DNA of 64,000 bases from Hymenoscyphus infarciens. Lineage: Eukaryota > Ascomycota > Leotiomycetes > Helotiales > Helotiaceae. Position numbers and translations under genes: made by a program. The notes beneath the pieces were generated by a model. It saw nothing but the letters and a program-made list of their open reading frames with translations. It ran no database searches and was not told the DNA's origin. Where the stretch lies: NCBI GenBank assembly GCA_001414345.1, contig LLCB01000032.1:227866-291865 (forward strand), in the 5' to 3' direction. Position 1 is the first letter of the stretch, and each line of letters opens with the position of its first letter. This document shows, one piece after another, positions 36,555-48,141 of this stretch.

Positions 36555-37410
36555 TGGCGTTTGAGAAACGAGGGACTCGAGGTTGGCTTTGTTTTGAAAG
36601 ACGGACTACCAGGTCGGATTGTCTTCACTCAGACTCGGACGTTTCAAATGGAGGGATGGCGTGAGTAAGATATGGAGTTGATGTTGTCATTGTAGTTCAA
36701 ATCATGGGGTAACGATAATCGGAGCGCAGCGCTTATCGCGGGATCGGAGCATTCGATCCGAGTATAAAAGAAGTAGTGGTGGGGGAGTACGAGTAGGTGG
36801 ACTTAAATACTCTGACAGTAGGCTAACAGCGCACTAAATGGCCATCTTTTTGCTCATAAGTACGCAGATAATAGGTAAATCATTATTATTGTGGGTTAAA
36901 AAGAATGATTTAATGTCACAAATAATGCGTCGCGTAAGGGCTGAGGTCAAAACCGCGGTATAGAGCAACCCCAGAGCAACCCCATCAAAAAAGAATGTGT
37001 CACCTAATACTACACAACAACAATGACGCTTAGCTCTTTGAGAAGTAGCATGGTTGTAGTGTATTATTTCTATATCTTAGAGGGATTAGGAAAAGTGATA
37101 TGGAATAGGTGACGGGGTGGTCTTAGCAGCCGCGCCGACCAAGACAACTTGTGCTCGACGCTCGTTCCTCGCTCGTTCTTGGGTACTCCCTAAAACTAGT
37201 CAAACCAAAAATTAATACTCCAAAATCATACACTTGACACTTGCTAATTGGCAAAGTCTCTAGTTTCATACGCTCTTTGAATTGAACCTTTTCAGGTCAA
37301 ATCTATCTCTGGGTATCATTCACAACATTTCCATAGGTCGCCTGAACCCAACCAGTCCATGCCAAATACCACTTCACGCTAATCCTCCACATGTTCTCGC
37401 TCGTGCAACC
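36555..37410. other. Intergenic region
   Basis: The promoter of the F-box gene and the 3' flank of the SPX-RING gene. No other feature is seen. Confidence 0.4.
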
Positions 37411-39303
37411 TCACATCACCAAACACTTTTGTTCTGAAGGATGCTTATAACCCTCTCCAAACTGTTCTTTCCCCCGTTCTGTCTCCACCGCAATCCGTTT
37501 CTCGCGTGCCTCTTTGGGGAAATATTTCTCGAGGTACTTCTCAAGTTCGGGATCGATGTTATCTATTCCATTCAGTTAGTAAACCCAATACAAAAAACAA
37601 ACTGGAGTAAAGCAAAAGAAAGGATTTGGAACTACTGACCAGCGTCGGCCTCCATAATGACATCCCCTCGGCACAGAGGACAAAACCTCTGTCTTTTTCG
37701 TTGCAAAGTCACGGCACAACTGATGCAAAGAACATGTTTACATTTCATGCGGACCGGCCTCCAAGCAATAGTAAAACATATTGGACACATATAATCATCC
37801 AACTGCGGTACCTTTTTTATCAAGTCTTGAGAAACTTGGGAACAAACTTCTTTTGCCATGTCGTGGGACATTGTAGTTGCTGAACTGATGAGCATGGGGA
37901 ACTTCTGCTTTGCACCTAAATGTGTTCTCTTGTCGAACTCTAACACAACCAAAATCAGCCATTTGGATCTTCCAGAGAGGGATGGGTCTTACTCTTGAGA
38001 ATTTTGTTGATTGCCATTTGGTTGATCTCTTGAAACTTGAGACTCCGTAATAACGTGATATTGATCTTGACGAATCTTTCTAGAGCTTGGTGACTCGCTG
38101 GTAATTTGAAAGATGAAACAATTTGCCTGCGCACAACCTCTCCTTGGAACCATTGTAGTTGTTTAGCAGCGGAGGCACTGTCTCTACTCCCGTGGTCCAA
38201 CTCATGTTTGGAAAAGAACACCATGGCTTGGAGGTAGATGTCGAAAAGTTCTCTCCATCTGTACAAATCTGTTTTACTGAACTTGGATGGCTTTGACAAA
38301 GTTGCGATCTCGTTTGAAAGAGCGGTAATCTCGCCTTCTAGTGCTTTCTGTTCTCCGGCTTGAAGATCATCGAGAACTTCGACTTCATCTTGCAACTTTT
38401 GAAAGAATTCGGTATCGAAAGTTAACGGCACCTCGATTCTTTGTATTTTTGGATGGACGCCTGGTGCGCTCGATAATGGTATCTTTGATAAGCCTCTGTA
38501 GGAGAAGTCAGTGACGATGCCATGTGTTTTGTGGTAGACAAATTGCAAACCGGTCTCCATAGATGGAAACGTCCTCAACAACCCTCTAATCTCATTACTG
38601 CGTGAGATGGAATATTCTGCTCTGTTGTGATGAACACACAATACCAACTAGAGTATGAAGCATATCTTCGTGACATCAAGCGGTCAATTCATCCTTGCAA
38701 CCCAGTTGTCCAGAAAGACGTCCTCTTCGAATGGACAAAGAAGAGAAGAAGATTTTGTCGTAAACAGGAATGAAAAACTTCACGAAAGAAAGCAAAACAA
38801 CTAAATGGCGACTTACTCGTCTTCGGACTTTTCTTCACTTGTAGGCTCAACACCACGTACTGCACCTCCATTACTTCGTTGTTGCGAAACCAGATTTTCC
38901 AGATAGGTTCTCGTGTCAGGAGACAGCGTAGCATCTACAGCAAGTCCATCTCGAAGTAAAAGGGTGAGTTTCGGTTGGAATAATCGTTTGTCACCTATGC
39001 AACGTACGTCAGAACTGGTTGGTTTTGGCGTGTGAGATTCTCTTCCATCCTCTTCCGGGATTACTTACCGTCAAAATCATATTGAAAAGCAACACCGCTG
39101 TCGTTACTGGGTATCGGGGAGCTGGGATCGACCTGGGACACCAGCTGAGCAAGGACCTCCGGATCCAAGCCTAAACTTCTCAACTCCAAAGTAACTTTAT
39201 TGATGATCTTCTTGAGTTGAGCGTATGGAATAGCGGAATCGACCCAATGTGATGGGTAGCCCTCTTGGATTAGAGCCGCCTTGAATGAGTGGGCGAACTT
39301 CAT
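37411..39303 (-). CDS. SPX-RING E3 ubiquitin ligase with C-terminal CaaX box
   Basis: SPX domains sense inositol pyrophosphates and phosphate; the RING implies ubiquitin ligase activity. Five exons: 39303-39069, 38994-38817, 38597-37993, 37939-37640 and 37562-37411; introns are 74, 219, 53 and 77 bp; 489 residues. The SPX start MKFAHSFKAALIQEGYPSHW and the SPX end INQMAINKILKKFDKRTHLG are both present; the KKFDKRT is made by splicing. The C3HC4 RING is CPICFTIAWRPVRMKCKHVL continuing CISCAVTL and FCPLC. The final exon ends GYKHPSEQKCLVM, whose last four residues fit a CaaX prenylation box (Cys-Leu-Val-Met, farnesyl type). The 219-bp intron is long for this window and its acceptor was chosen because it restores SEDDNEIRGLLRTFP. 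It is divergent from the JJJ1 gene. Confidence 0.9.
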
Positions 39304-40130
39304 TACGACAGCCCAGGGTATGTTTAACGGGCAATGGCCAAGGCCGCGGAGTGGAGGGCAAACGCTGCCCTTGTCCTATAATAACTTCGTGGTAGAAATG
39401 AAGAGTTGCTTATGATTGAGATGGTAATTAGTTAAATAGGTGACGGGTAGAAACTAATTTGGATTACTGGTAAAGAGTTGCGAGTGTAAGGTGAGTATGA
39501 AGGATTGGCGCAGCATTAACCATGATGCTTGAAGTTATTCAAGCTTTTTGGGTTGCAGCTGGAACCTTGGTGACTCTTGCGGCAGGTGCAGCTCGGTGGC
39601 GGCTGCCTCGTGAGCGGAGGAGATTCCGGTGGTCTTCCTAAATAAGCTTCCGATTTACAGTATTTAGCGTATTTAGAGGGCAAGTTGGTGATACGTTTCG
39701 GTGCTGGGTGTGACCTGATAGAGCAGATAGCTGCGTTTGTGTTCAAATCTTTGTGGAAGTGACCGAGTTGATGAAAAAACTCTTTTTGATACTTCACGTT
39801 CCGTTAGCATCCATGTTTCTCGGACTAGCTGCTATTCTAGCTTAGATTGGCCTAGACCGAGTGCCGAAGTTACGGCTCACTATTTCATCGGCCCATCACT
39901 CGGCCCGACCGAAAACCGCTCCGCTTTCTTTGCAGCCCTGGTATTCAGCCACACAAATGTGTCATTTCGACTCATAAAAAGCATCACCAAAAAACTACCA
40001 GGGAAGAGTCTCAACGCCACATTAATAAGAACCCTATACGTTATTAATTACCACACCTCAACAGTCGTACATATATCGAGCACAGTCCCTCCACGCAACT
40101 GCAAATTTGCAGCTTGTAACAGGATTCACG
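39304..40130. other. Divergent promoter region, SPX-RING to JJJ1
   Basis: About 830 bp shared by two divergent genes. Short overlapping frames on both strands show no family signal. Confidence 0.4.
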
Positions 40131-41883
40131 ATGGGTCAGCAGTCCTCCTCCACTGGCGGCGCAGGTTCCCAAGCCCGCAATTCCACTCCGGTCAAGAGAT
40201 GTTACTACGAAGTTTTGGGGGTGGACCGACATGCAACAGACGATGAGTGGGCATCCTGCTCCCCGTTATTTCAAGTCCGACCTCTGCTAATTTGCAGTGT
40301 GCAGAATCAAGAAGGCGTACCGAAAGAAAGCGCTGGAACTTCATCCAGATCGCAACTATGGGGACGTCGAAAATGCCACAATCAAATTTGCGGAAGTTCA
40401 ATCGGCCAATGAGGTGCTTTCAGATCCTCAAGAGCGTGCCTGGTATGACTCGCACCGAGAATCCATCTTACGAGGAGACAACGGCGGCGAGGAAGACCAT
40501 TTCGAGCACAATATCCGCTTGACCAGTGCCGGCGATATTATAAGCTTGATTTCCAAGTTCAACAGCAGCGTTCCATTTACCGATTCTCCCAATGGCTTTT
40601 ATGGTATTCTTCGCGAGACCTTTGCTACTTTGGCTGACGAGGAACGGTCTGCATGTGACTGGGAGGGGAAAGAGGTAAAATCCTACCCGGACTTTGGAAA
40701 GGCTTCAGACAGTTACGAGGAGTCTGCCAAACAATTTTACCGTGTTTGGATGGGCTTCTCAACAGACAAGACTTTCGCGTGGAAGGACGTCTACAGAACT
40801 TCTGATGCTCCCGATAGAGCCACCCGTAGATTGATCGAGAAGGAGAACAAGCGGTTCAGAAACGAGGGTATCCAGGAATTCAATGATGCCGTTAGATCTC
40901 TTGTGGCCTTTGTACGTAAGCGCGATCCAAGATACATACCAAACTCTCAGTCCGAAGAGGACCGCCAGAAAATCCTTAGAGATGCAGTTGCAGCCCAGGC
41001 TGCTCGATCTCGAGCCGCAAATCAGGCCAAACTCCAAGATCACGTTCTCCCTAGTTGGGCTCAGTCAAAAGATTCGAATGAGGACGAATTTACAGAGTCA
41101 GAATCCGAGGAATCTGAAGTAGAACACATCGAATGTGTTGTTTGTGACAAGATCTTCAAGAGCGAGAAACAATACGAAACCCACGAGAAGAGCAAGAAAC
41201 ATATCAAAGCTGTGCAACAAATACAGCGGGAAATGAGAAAAGAAAACAAGCGCTTGGGTCTCGATACCCTCTCTGGTACCCAATCCAACCCTATGTCAGA
41301 TCTTGAAAACTTGGAGCTCGATTCAGAGAACGAAGATGCAGATACTAAAGCTACGACTGTTAGTGTAGAGGATTTAGACCATAAGTCAGAGGAACCCCTG
41401 GAAGCAGAAATCAAGGATGGTCTATTAGCGTCAGACAACATACCTTCGAGAGCGGTTGATAGCCAAGATAAACTTGACTCACCTTCTGCTTCTTCCGAGG
41501 TGGATGACGACGACGAATACGCACCGAGAAAGGAAGTTGAAAGTAGACTAGATGGACTTGCCGAAACTTCGACCCCAAAGAAGGGAAGCAAGAAGGCAGC
41601 CAAAAAGCCAGCAAGTGATGGAGACAGCAGCACACCAAAACTCGGAAGAGCAAAAGAGAAGAGAGCAAAGCGAGCTGCTAAAGAAGCCAAGCAGGAACAA
41701 GAGGACCAAGAAGTAAGCCCCGCCCCGGAATTTGAGATCTCGAATGATACTTACAACCAACAGTTCAAATGCGTGGCTTGCAGCGACTCGTTTGTTTCGA
41801 AAAATAAGCTTTTCGATCACATCAAGGAGTTTAATCATGCTCAGCCTGTACAGAAGGCCAAAGGCAAAAACAAAAAGAGATGA
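40131..41883 (+). CDS. JJJ1: DnaJ co-chaperone JJJ1 (60S biogenesis)
   Basis: JJJ1 is a J-protein that stimulates Hsp70 in late cytoplasmic maturation of the 60S subunit. Exon 1 (40131-40246) and exon 2 (40305-41883) flank a 58-bp intron (GTGGGC..GTGCAG); 564 residues. The splice lies inside the J domain and restores [20 protein letters not shown] followed by [18 protein letters not shown], with the HPD triad at about 52-54. The central region is charged ([20 protein letters not shown]). The first zinc finger is [20 protein letters not shown] with KKH, then a long acidic stretch. The second C-terminal finger is [20 protein letters not shown] with FNH. This J, zinc finger, acidic, zinc finger order is that of JJJ1. 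The TGCAG at 40292-40296 is an alternative acceptor but breaks the frame. Confidence 0.95.
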
Positions 41884-42311
41884 ATACGTTAATGCTCTAT
41901 TGTCAATATCGGTTTTAGATAATAGTCGATCCAAAATAACCAGCGCAAAAGCTGTTCAGTTTTCAAGGCTTAGAACTTGCCTAGATAGAGGCGCTATTAT
42001 ACATCTGTATTACAGTTTTTTGGGGGTCTTCTTCTAGGAACGGGGCGCAAATCTCTTTACAGGAGCGCGGAGTCTCAAAGGCGAGTATTATTTTGTGACC
42101 TTTCTTTTCAAGGGCTGGTTTACTGTCCTGAGAATGCAATCGATACCCCATAGAATAGTAAATGTTTTTTCTCTTGGTCATTACGGGATCTTTCTCAATT
42201 TATATATCTATGATAAGATGTTAATTTACCCAGCCACCATCCCCTGACGAAAGTGCCCGCAGGTTACCCCGCACCCCAACAACACATCAAGGGTATCTCA
42301 CCAACCGTACC
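41884..42311. other. Intergenic region
   Basis: 3' flanks of JJJ1 and of the P450 pseudogene. Nothing else is seen. Confidence 0.4.
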
Positions 42312-43880
42312 TCAGTCTGCTACCCAAGGAACCAATACCCAAACCGCCTCAATGTCGGAAAGCTCAGCCTTGTACAGGATCAAATTGAAGCGACGGACAA
42401 TTGCTACCAGAGTAAGATACAATTCCGCGTATGCCAGACTGTCACGAAGAACACAGATTAATTCTAATGTATTTGTTTTAGAAGGGACCTGTCTTGGTAG
42501 ACTTCTACCTAGCGCACATTCGCGACCATCGTCCGAATACAAACAACTCTCCAGCTACCTTGCGATCCAACCGGCGTTCCGGGAAAAATGTCGTCGGCTC
42601 ATCATAAAGATCAGAGTGCTTGCAGAGCAACGCCGGGTCATTGATACAGCGCGGTGCCAGGAGGAAGAGCAAAATCCCGGTACTGGAGCGTTGGTTGCAG
42701 TGCCACGCGAATAAATCGAGACGATTCCTTGATCACAGCTGTTAAATATGGAAGCTTATCTAGTGCAAACCAAGTGGTTACGGTGAAGGGGCTGGGCATG
42801 GCATCTCGCAGTTCGTTTTTCAGACGATCCAACTTATCGGGGTGCGATGAGAGAGGGTAGAGGGCGACATTGAGGGTATTGGACGTGGTTTCCACGCCGG
42901 CACCTACAAGGCAGAGCCTTCCTGCCAAAAGCGCTCATAGCTCTTCTCGTGGGCCCGGAAATCACTCGCGAGAAGCCAGAGGAAGATAAATCGGTGCGTC
43001 TTGTTTTCCTCGTGCGTAGGGTCGAAGTTCTCAACGATTTCCCGGACAAGCTGTTTATTTCCGTCTTCCCATTCTTTGGTAACAGCCATTTCCGGCGATA
43101 ACTTCAGGAGCAATCTGTCGGGCATATTTCGTACCACGTCCCAGAGTAAGAGGAAGTGTTTTAAACCATTGCATATTACGAAGTCCCTCATTGAAAGTAC
43201 TTCTCCAAGATGGCGAGAGGTCAAGCGTGGAGAGAGATTGAAGCAGTTCGGAAAGGTATACTCAGTGGTTATATCCGTCGTCATACAAGAGAGTAGAAGA
43301 CGTCAGTCTACCGGCTGTCCTGATTCCTTGAATTCCTGCAGGCGCGAGCACGCCTTCTCGAGTTTTTCAATGAGCATTGGTTCCAGTGAATTAATGCTCC
43401 GGCGAGAAAAGAAGGGGTCCAGAGCTCCGCGAAAAAGTTTATGGAAATCTGCATCGATTGTGTTGAAAGCCGATTCTGGCATTCCGAAGTGGTGTTAATG
43501 CGCTGCATGTTTGTTCTGTTTAGTGACAGTTTAACGCTGCTACTGGAAGAAAAGTGGATTTCTGCATAGCTTGGGTTGTTGATATGAACTTCTTCGGGAG
43601 CTATTGGTATTATTGGATTTGCAACACTTTAAGTATGTTTCTCTATGCAGAAGTAGCGAGCTATCATATTGCTCATGAGGATTCTTTATTTGCCATGGAA
43701 ATCGCGCTTTTTGAACCAAGTCAAAGTACATTTCGTGCTTTGTACCCTTGGGTCATTGCCGCCAGCTTTGGGCCTGGGACTTTGGATAGTGGATGGAGCC
43801 ATATTCAATAAGCTGCGAGGCCCAATGTGTAAAGGACTGTTACGGCGAGGAGAGCAACTAGACGTGTCATTCTGCAATGT
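42312..43880 (-). pseudogene. Cytochrome P450 pseudogene
   Basis: A heavily broken class E P450 on the minus strand. In order: VPGPKLAAMTQGY, then EMYFDLVQKARFPWQIKNPH and EEVHINNPSYAEI in other frames (about 43850-43560); DADFHKLFRGALDPFFSRRS and INSLEPMLIEKLEKACSRLQ (about 43460-43330); an in-frame TGA after SGQPVD near 43305; then SCMTTDITTEYTFPNCFNLS. The I-helix oxygen-binding region is LVGAGVETTSNTLNVALYPL and the K-helix ExxR is KESSRF, followed by FALPPGTA. The C-terminal helix SLAYAELYLTLVAIVRRFNL lies near 42320-42420. The heme-binding Cys segment is only partly kept (FGRWSRMCA). Frames change at least four times, so no functional enzyme can be made. The piece order and the FPWQI, CMTTD and SLAYAELYLTLAA-like blocks are those of fungal secondary-metabolism P450s. 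Confidence 0.85.
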
Positions 43881-44229
43881 TGATTTTGTGCAACCTGTTG
43901 ACTAGAAGGTTCCGATCAAGTATTGTTCCCATTTCTGTCCGTCGCATGTGGAATTTCTAAAACGGAGTATAGCATCCAATACTGCTGTGTTTGGGTCATA
44001 CTGCCTTTGCATGTTGGTTGTTTTGTGCAAGACGAATTTTGAACGTTACCAGTCACTCGTTGGGGACTGTGGATGATTTGATAGGACACCAAAACAACAT
44101 TTTGGCTACCTCAGAGCCCTTCTGTATTTTTCCAACAATGTACGTACAACCCAAAAAACCCCCTCGTCATATCAATACAACTCTACACAAAATCCTCATG
44201 GTATCATCTCGCAAATCCTCATTACCCCT
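43881..44229. other. Short intergenic region
   Basis: No feature recognised. Confidence 0.35.
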
Positions 44230-44571
44230 TTATCCAGGACCTAACATTGCACCAGCCCATCCTTCCTTTTGCATATCATTGGTCCTCACCCCATCACCAC
44301 CTCCCAAAACCTCGGCCCTCTTCTTGTTCCTGGCTTGTCGTGCTTTTTCTTCCTTCTCTGTACGTGGAATGTCGAGTTTGTCTTCTTCGCACTTCTCACG
44401 CAACTCCTTGGCGTTGCGTTGAGACTTTGTGCCCGAGGGACCATCGAACATTGCGGACATTATTTTCTCACCCAAGGATTTCTTGTTTTTATCTTTGGGC
44501 TTCTTGTCTGTTGAAGAGGGGGTTTTGATGGGGAGGTCGGAGAGTGTATTTGAGGTGAGTGAGGCTGACAT
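44230..44571 (-). CDS. Small charged hypothetical protein
   Basis: A single-exon ORF of 113 residues; function unknown. The sequence is Lys/Glu-rich (STDKKPKDKNKKSLGEKIMS, NAKELREKCEEDKLDIPRTE, KEEKARQARNKKRAEVLGGG) and probably helical with a Gly-rich end (GWAGAMLGPG). There is no signal peptide or membrane segment. The start MSASLTSNTLSDLPIKTPSS is the first ATG of the frame. Composition and the well-formed start argue for a real gene, although overlapping frames of similar length exist on the other strand. Confidence 0.6.
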   Translation of the reverse strand: MSASLTSNTLSDLPIKTPSSTDKKPKDKNKKSLGEKIMSAMFDGPSGTKSQRNAKELREKCEEDKLDIPRTEKEEKARQARNKKRAEVLGGGDGVRTNDMQKEGWAGAMLGPG

Positions 44572-45362
44572 GATTTTGGGTTTGTTTGTCTGAGATTTTC
44601 GGGAGATATTTTGATGGTTAGATACGCGAGAGGGTGTTAATTCGGAGTCTAAGTGGAAGTAGAGTCAAGCGAGATATATAGATGTTCTCGTGGGCTGTGT
44701 TGGCTGTGTTGATTGTGGCGAAGCTTATCAGATGGATGATTCCGGGTTTATTGTGTGGATGCAATGTTGCATAGCCTGGGGTTTTTTCGTAAAACGTTGC
44801 GGAGGAGGTCATGTATGGGTACAATCATAAGTCGTATGTTAGAGCCAAGAATGGCTTGCAACGTAAACTGACAGAACCCCCGATGACGAGAGTCGATCCT
44901 TCTTCAAGAACAACGAAACAAGAGTGTTTATTTGGCCATGTTACCAGCTTTCAATGACGGAGTAAGGCTGATTTGCGCCATTCAAGAATCTGTTTTTTGC
45001 GAAAAGAAACAAGATGTTCCTTGGTATTTTATTGACACTAGAGGGAGTATGTATTCGTGGCGGAGAGTATATGATTCTATTGTACGAACGATCTAGGAGA
45101 ATGATAAATTTGCTCATTCGTGGTTAACTCGCACAATATCTCATATTGTGTGACGTGGTTTAGAATAAACAGTGATTCCCCGAGATAATCTACGGTACAA
45201 TGTTTCCACTATCCGCCACGAAGGGCTCTACCCACTGGTATTGAGGATTTCTAGGGAGACCCTAGAACGACCATCGTCAAAATAGGACAGTCGTGTTAAG
45301 TGATAAATGAAGTTACAATAATAAAGTCGCCACTTGTGATATCGCACACTACCAGGAAAAAG
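44572..45362. other. Intergenic region
   Basis: The promoter of the small protein and the 3' flank of the hydrolase-like gene. Nothing recognised. Confidence 0.4.
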
Positions 45363-46928
45363 TCAAACAGTTCCCTTCCTCGCAAGCCCGACATCGACAT
45401 CATCAACTTGTGGACTGCGCCCGTTTCTATACTGCCAAAGCCTACTCAAATCCTTCACCTTGTATTTTCTCTTTCCCACTCCATTCGTCAACGCTTCGTG
45501 GAAGCTACTTTGCCGGGTGAAAATTGGGCTTTCATCGTAAACCCCCACATCTCCATCATCTTCGCCGTCCTCTTCGCTAGCTTCTCTTTCAATCAAAGTT
45601 AAATCTTCTGTTGATCTAGCTGATATTCTCAGTCCCTCCCGCGCTTCTCTTCTCCTACCAACCCATTCTACCTCTTCCTCCATAAATGAATTTTTGCCAA
45701 CGTCCGCTCCCAAAAAACCACTTCCACCAATACCACCTTTGCCAGAACCACTGGCTGGTTTGGGAGCTACTTCTAAAGGAAACATGCTGTCGAGGTAATG
45801 TTGAGTTAAAAGATGCCCCTTGCCTTCTCTTTGAAACACTCTACCCATGAATCTTGGCACCTCCGGGCAAGCTTTTTTAAGATTGAGAAAATTCAAGATT
45901 CCCCATTTTGAAACGAAATCGAAAGTGTGGACGTAGTGCTCGATATGATGGATAGCTTTCCCCTGTTCCGGCCTCTTCCCGCGTGTCTGAAAAGAAAGTG
46001 CTCTTTCTTGGGATAGTAAGTGTTTGTGGGGATTGTTGAAGTGATTCGCGGCATTTCCAAATGTGTAGATTTCTAGTTTTGCAAGCAGGTCCATGGGGAT
46101 TTCTTGTAAGAGCCAGTCGATGATCATTCCTCCTTCGATACCCCCTTGGGAGTGCATGACGAAGACTACTTTGGTTATATGTTGCGTGTAGAGAATGCTT
46201 TTCACCTTGGTGTAGCAAGTTCTGATATCGTCCGTAGCGTACTTGAAGTTGCGTTGGATCAAACATTGGATGATGTCGAAGAGAATACCGTTTCTGTGGG
46301 ACGTTAGGGAGTTCAAGGCAAATGGAGGTATGAAAAATCACGTTTTGTTATGCAACCCAATTATTGGACGACGGAAAGTCAATGCTAGGCGATCAAGATT
46401 GGTTTGGAGCCAGTGTTCTCTGTGAATTTCGTTGTGTTAGTCATTGCTTATTTCAATGGTAGAAAGGGGTTTCGCTTACCCAGCGGCAACTCCATTCAAA
46501 TACACCCACTGCTCACTCCTATGAGCAGCTCCATCGGCGTACATTTCATTACTTTTGAACTCCATCCTAGACCCATTCAAAAAATAACAAACCCCATTGT
46601 TGACTACCAAAAATGCAACCACACCAACCACCACCATCCATCCTGGGAAGCATAACCAAAACGGCACACTCATTAGAAAAGGGAGCTGAAGAAGCAATAG
46701 AATAGCGTGCAGAAAACAAGCCCATATATTTTTCCAAGTTGGTGATAATTCCCCGAGTCGGCCCGACCGTTGTGGAAATAAGGGAAGGATTATCCATGGA
46801 ATAAATGCCGCGTAGGACAATGCGGAGAGGACATCTTGTTTAATGAGGCTGAGAGGCGAGCCTGTATTTGTATTTGCCGCTGTACTCCTCCCTCCAACTT
46901 GTGAGCCGTAGAATTTAATTCCTGGCAT
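45363..46928 (-). CDS. Membrane-anchored alpha/beta-hydrolase-like protein
   Basis: A widespread but uncharacterised fungal type with an N-terminal membrane region and a lipase-like domain. Exons are 46928-46480, 46419-46342 and 46293-45363; introns are 60 bp (GTAAGC..TCACAG) and 48 bp (GTGATT..CCACAG); 485 residues. Hydrophobic segments include LSYAAFIPWIILPLFP, IWACFLHAILLLLQLPFLMS and WMVVVGVVAFLVVNNGVCYF. The putative nucleophile elbow is VVFVMHSQGGIEGGMIIDWL: Ser is in M-H-S-Q-G, so the first Gly of GxSxG is Met. A histidine-rich HHIEHYVHTFDFVSKWGILN block and a disordered acidic tail follow. The middle exon (78 nt) encodes EHWLQTNLDRLALTFRRPII. Lipase activity is an inference. Confidence 0.85.
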
Positions 46929-47754
46929 CGTTGTTTAATCCGAGTGCCAATATGGCGGTGAAGAAGTGAGAAACTCCAAAATATCGCCGAGATGGCAGCT
47001 TTTATTTATTCAAGATGAGGCTCGAAAACGTAGAGTCGATGGCGATGTTGCCTGGAGCTGTAGAGGAGTGTTACACAGCAGTCATTTATTTAAAGTGATA
47101 GTTGTTTACCTCCGTAGGTGTGCAGGATGGGTCCCTAGTGGACCGGGTCATAGGTTCGACATCAGCAGGATAATCGTAAAGATTAATAATTTTGGCTGGC
47201 CAGAAATTCAAGTCATCATGTAGAAACAACATCATGTGAATAATTCCGACCTTCTGGTATGAACATGTGGTGATTAAGCTTCAATTTTCGGGATCACGTG
47301 TTGGAACTGCTAGACATTTCTCAGGTCCTAAGACATGGCGACCACTAGGAGTTTTTCAGTCATCACACGTGGAAGATGCCGGCAATATACATGTCAATGG
47401 CCGGATTTCGCCGTCACAGACTCTCGTAAAGCGGGTGGCTTATTATATAGTCAGAAGGCACGCGAGCGAGGAGCCGATGAATAGTCAAGGAATCAGAAGT
47501 AAAAAGTACAAGCTATTAGCTAGATTGCAATTATAGCGGGCGTAGTTTTGTTAATATACAACTCACAAAAATATAAATTTGAAAATCAGGAGTAAATTTA
47601 GTACACAAGAGGAAAAGTAAGAACTTACTTAGTAAATCCACTTGGGAGAAGAAAGATCTATACCAAGATCAGTGTAAGAGACACTACTCAGAGCACTACT
47701 TGAGTAAAGTAGTACTTAAAATCCCCCGAGTAGAGTGGAGTAGTGGCTACTACT
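46929..47754. other. Intergenic region ending in a hairpin
   Basis: No gene is supported. A tRNA-like B box (GGTTCGACATC) near 47153 has no matching arms. A strong hairpin starts at 47728 (separate entry). Confidence 0.4.
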
Positions 47755-47765
47755 CTACTCTACTC
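47728..47765. repeat. 17-bp inverted repeat with 4-nt loop
   Basis: GAGTAGAGTGGAGTAGT (47728-47744), loop GGCT, then ACTACTCTACTCTACTC (47749-47765): 16 of 17 bases pair. It overlaps the stop codon of the minus-strand ORF at 47755-48141. Related AGTAGT/ACTACT words continue just upstream (47680-47720). Confidence 0.85.
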
Positions 47766-48141
47766 CGTTCTCACACTGACCAAGATCAAAGCCTTCCTCT
47801 TGTAAGAAGCCTTTGAAGTGGTAGAAATTCTCCTTCTGTACCTCATTCCAAGTATCAACCTCTTCTTGAGAAATTTCCTTGATAGCTTCGAGGAAGGAAA
47901 GGATAGATCTTGGCAAATCACCAACAGTGATCAATTTTTGGTGAAATTGACGAGTGTGTCGGACAACTGGAAGGAGTTCCTTTTCAAAAAGTATGGCAAA
48001 TAGCATCTGTGAAGTGGCGGCTTGGTTGTGTGTTTGTGTTTCCTGCTTCTTCTCCAACTCGTTGATTTCCATAAATGCTACAGTGATTCTTCGAAGTTTC
48101 TCAGGCATCGGATTGGATGCTAAGATGTTACCTTGATTCAT
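47755..48141 (-). CDS. Hypothetical protein, 128 residues
   Basis: Not recognised. The ORF starts MNQGNILASNPMPEKLRRIT and is predicted helical throughout (FMEINELEKKQETQTHNQAA, LFEKELLPVVRHTRQFHQKL, SILSFLEAIKEISQEEVDTW). There is no signal peptide or membrane segment. The stop lies inside a hairpin repeat. No introns are obvious. It could be a real small gene, or a fragment of a fungal NACHT/ankyrin-type helical N-terminus left behind; the sequence alone does not decide. Confidence 0.45.
   Translation of the reverse strand: MNQGNILASNPMPEKLRRITVAFMEINELEKKQETQTHNQAATSQMLFAILFEKELLPVVRHTRQFHQKLITVGDLPRSILSFLEAIKEISQEEVDTWNEVQKENFYHFKGFLQEEGFDLGQCENGVE

Noticed and set aside
42253..42714. 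Plus-strand 153-codon ORF
   Set aside because: It is the antisense shadow of the P450 pseudogene C-terminus.
47120..47180. Possible tRNA (GGTTCGACATC resembling a B box)
   Set aside because: The T-arm does not pair, no acceptor stem or anticodon arm can be drawn, and no A box is at a suitable distance.
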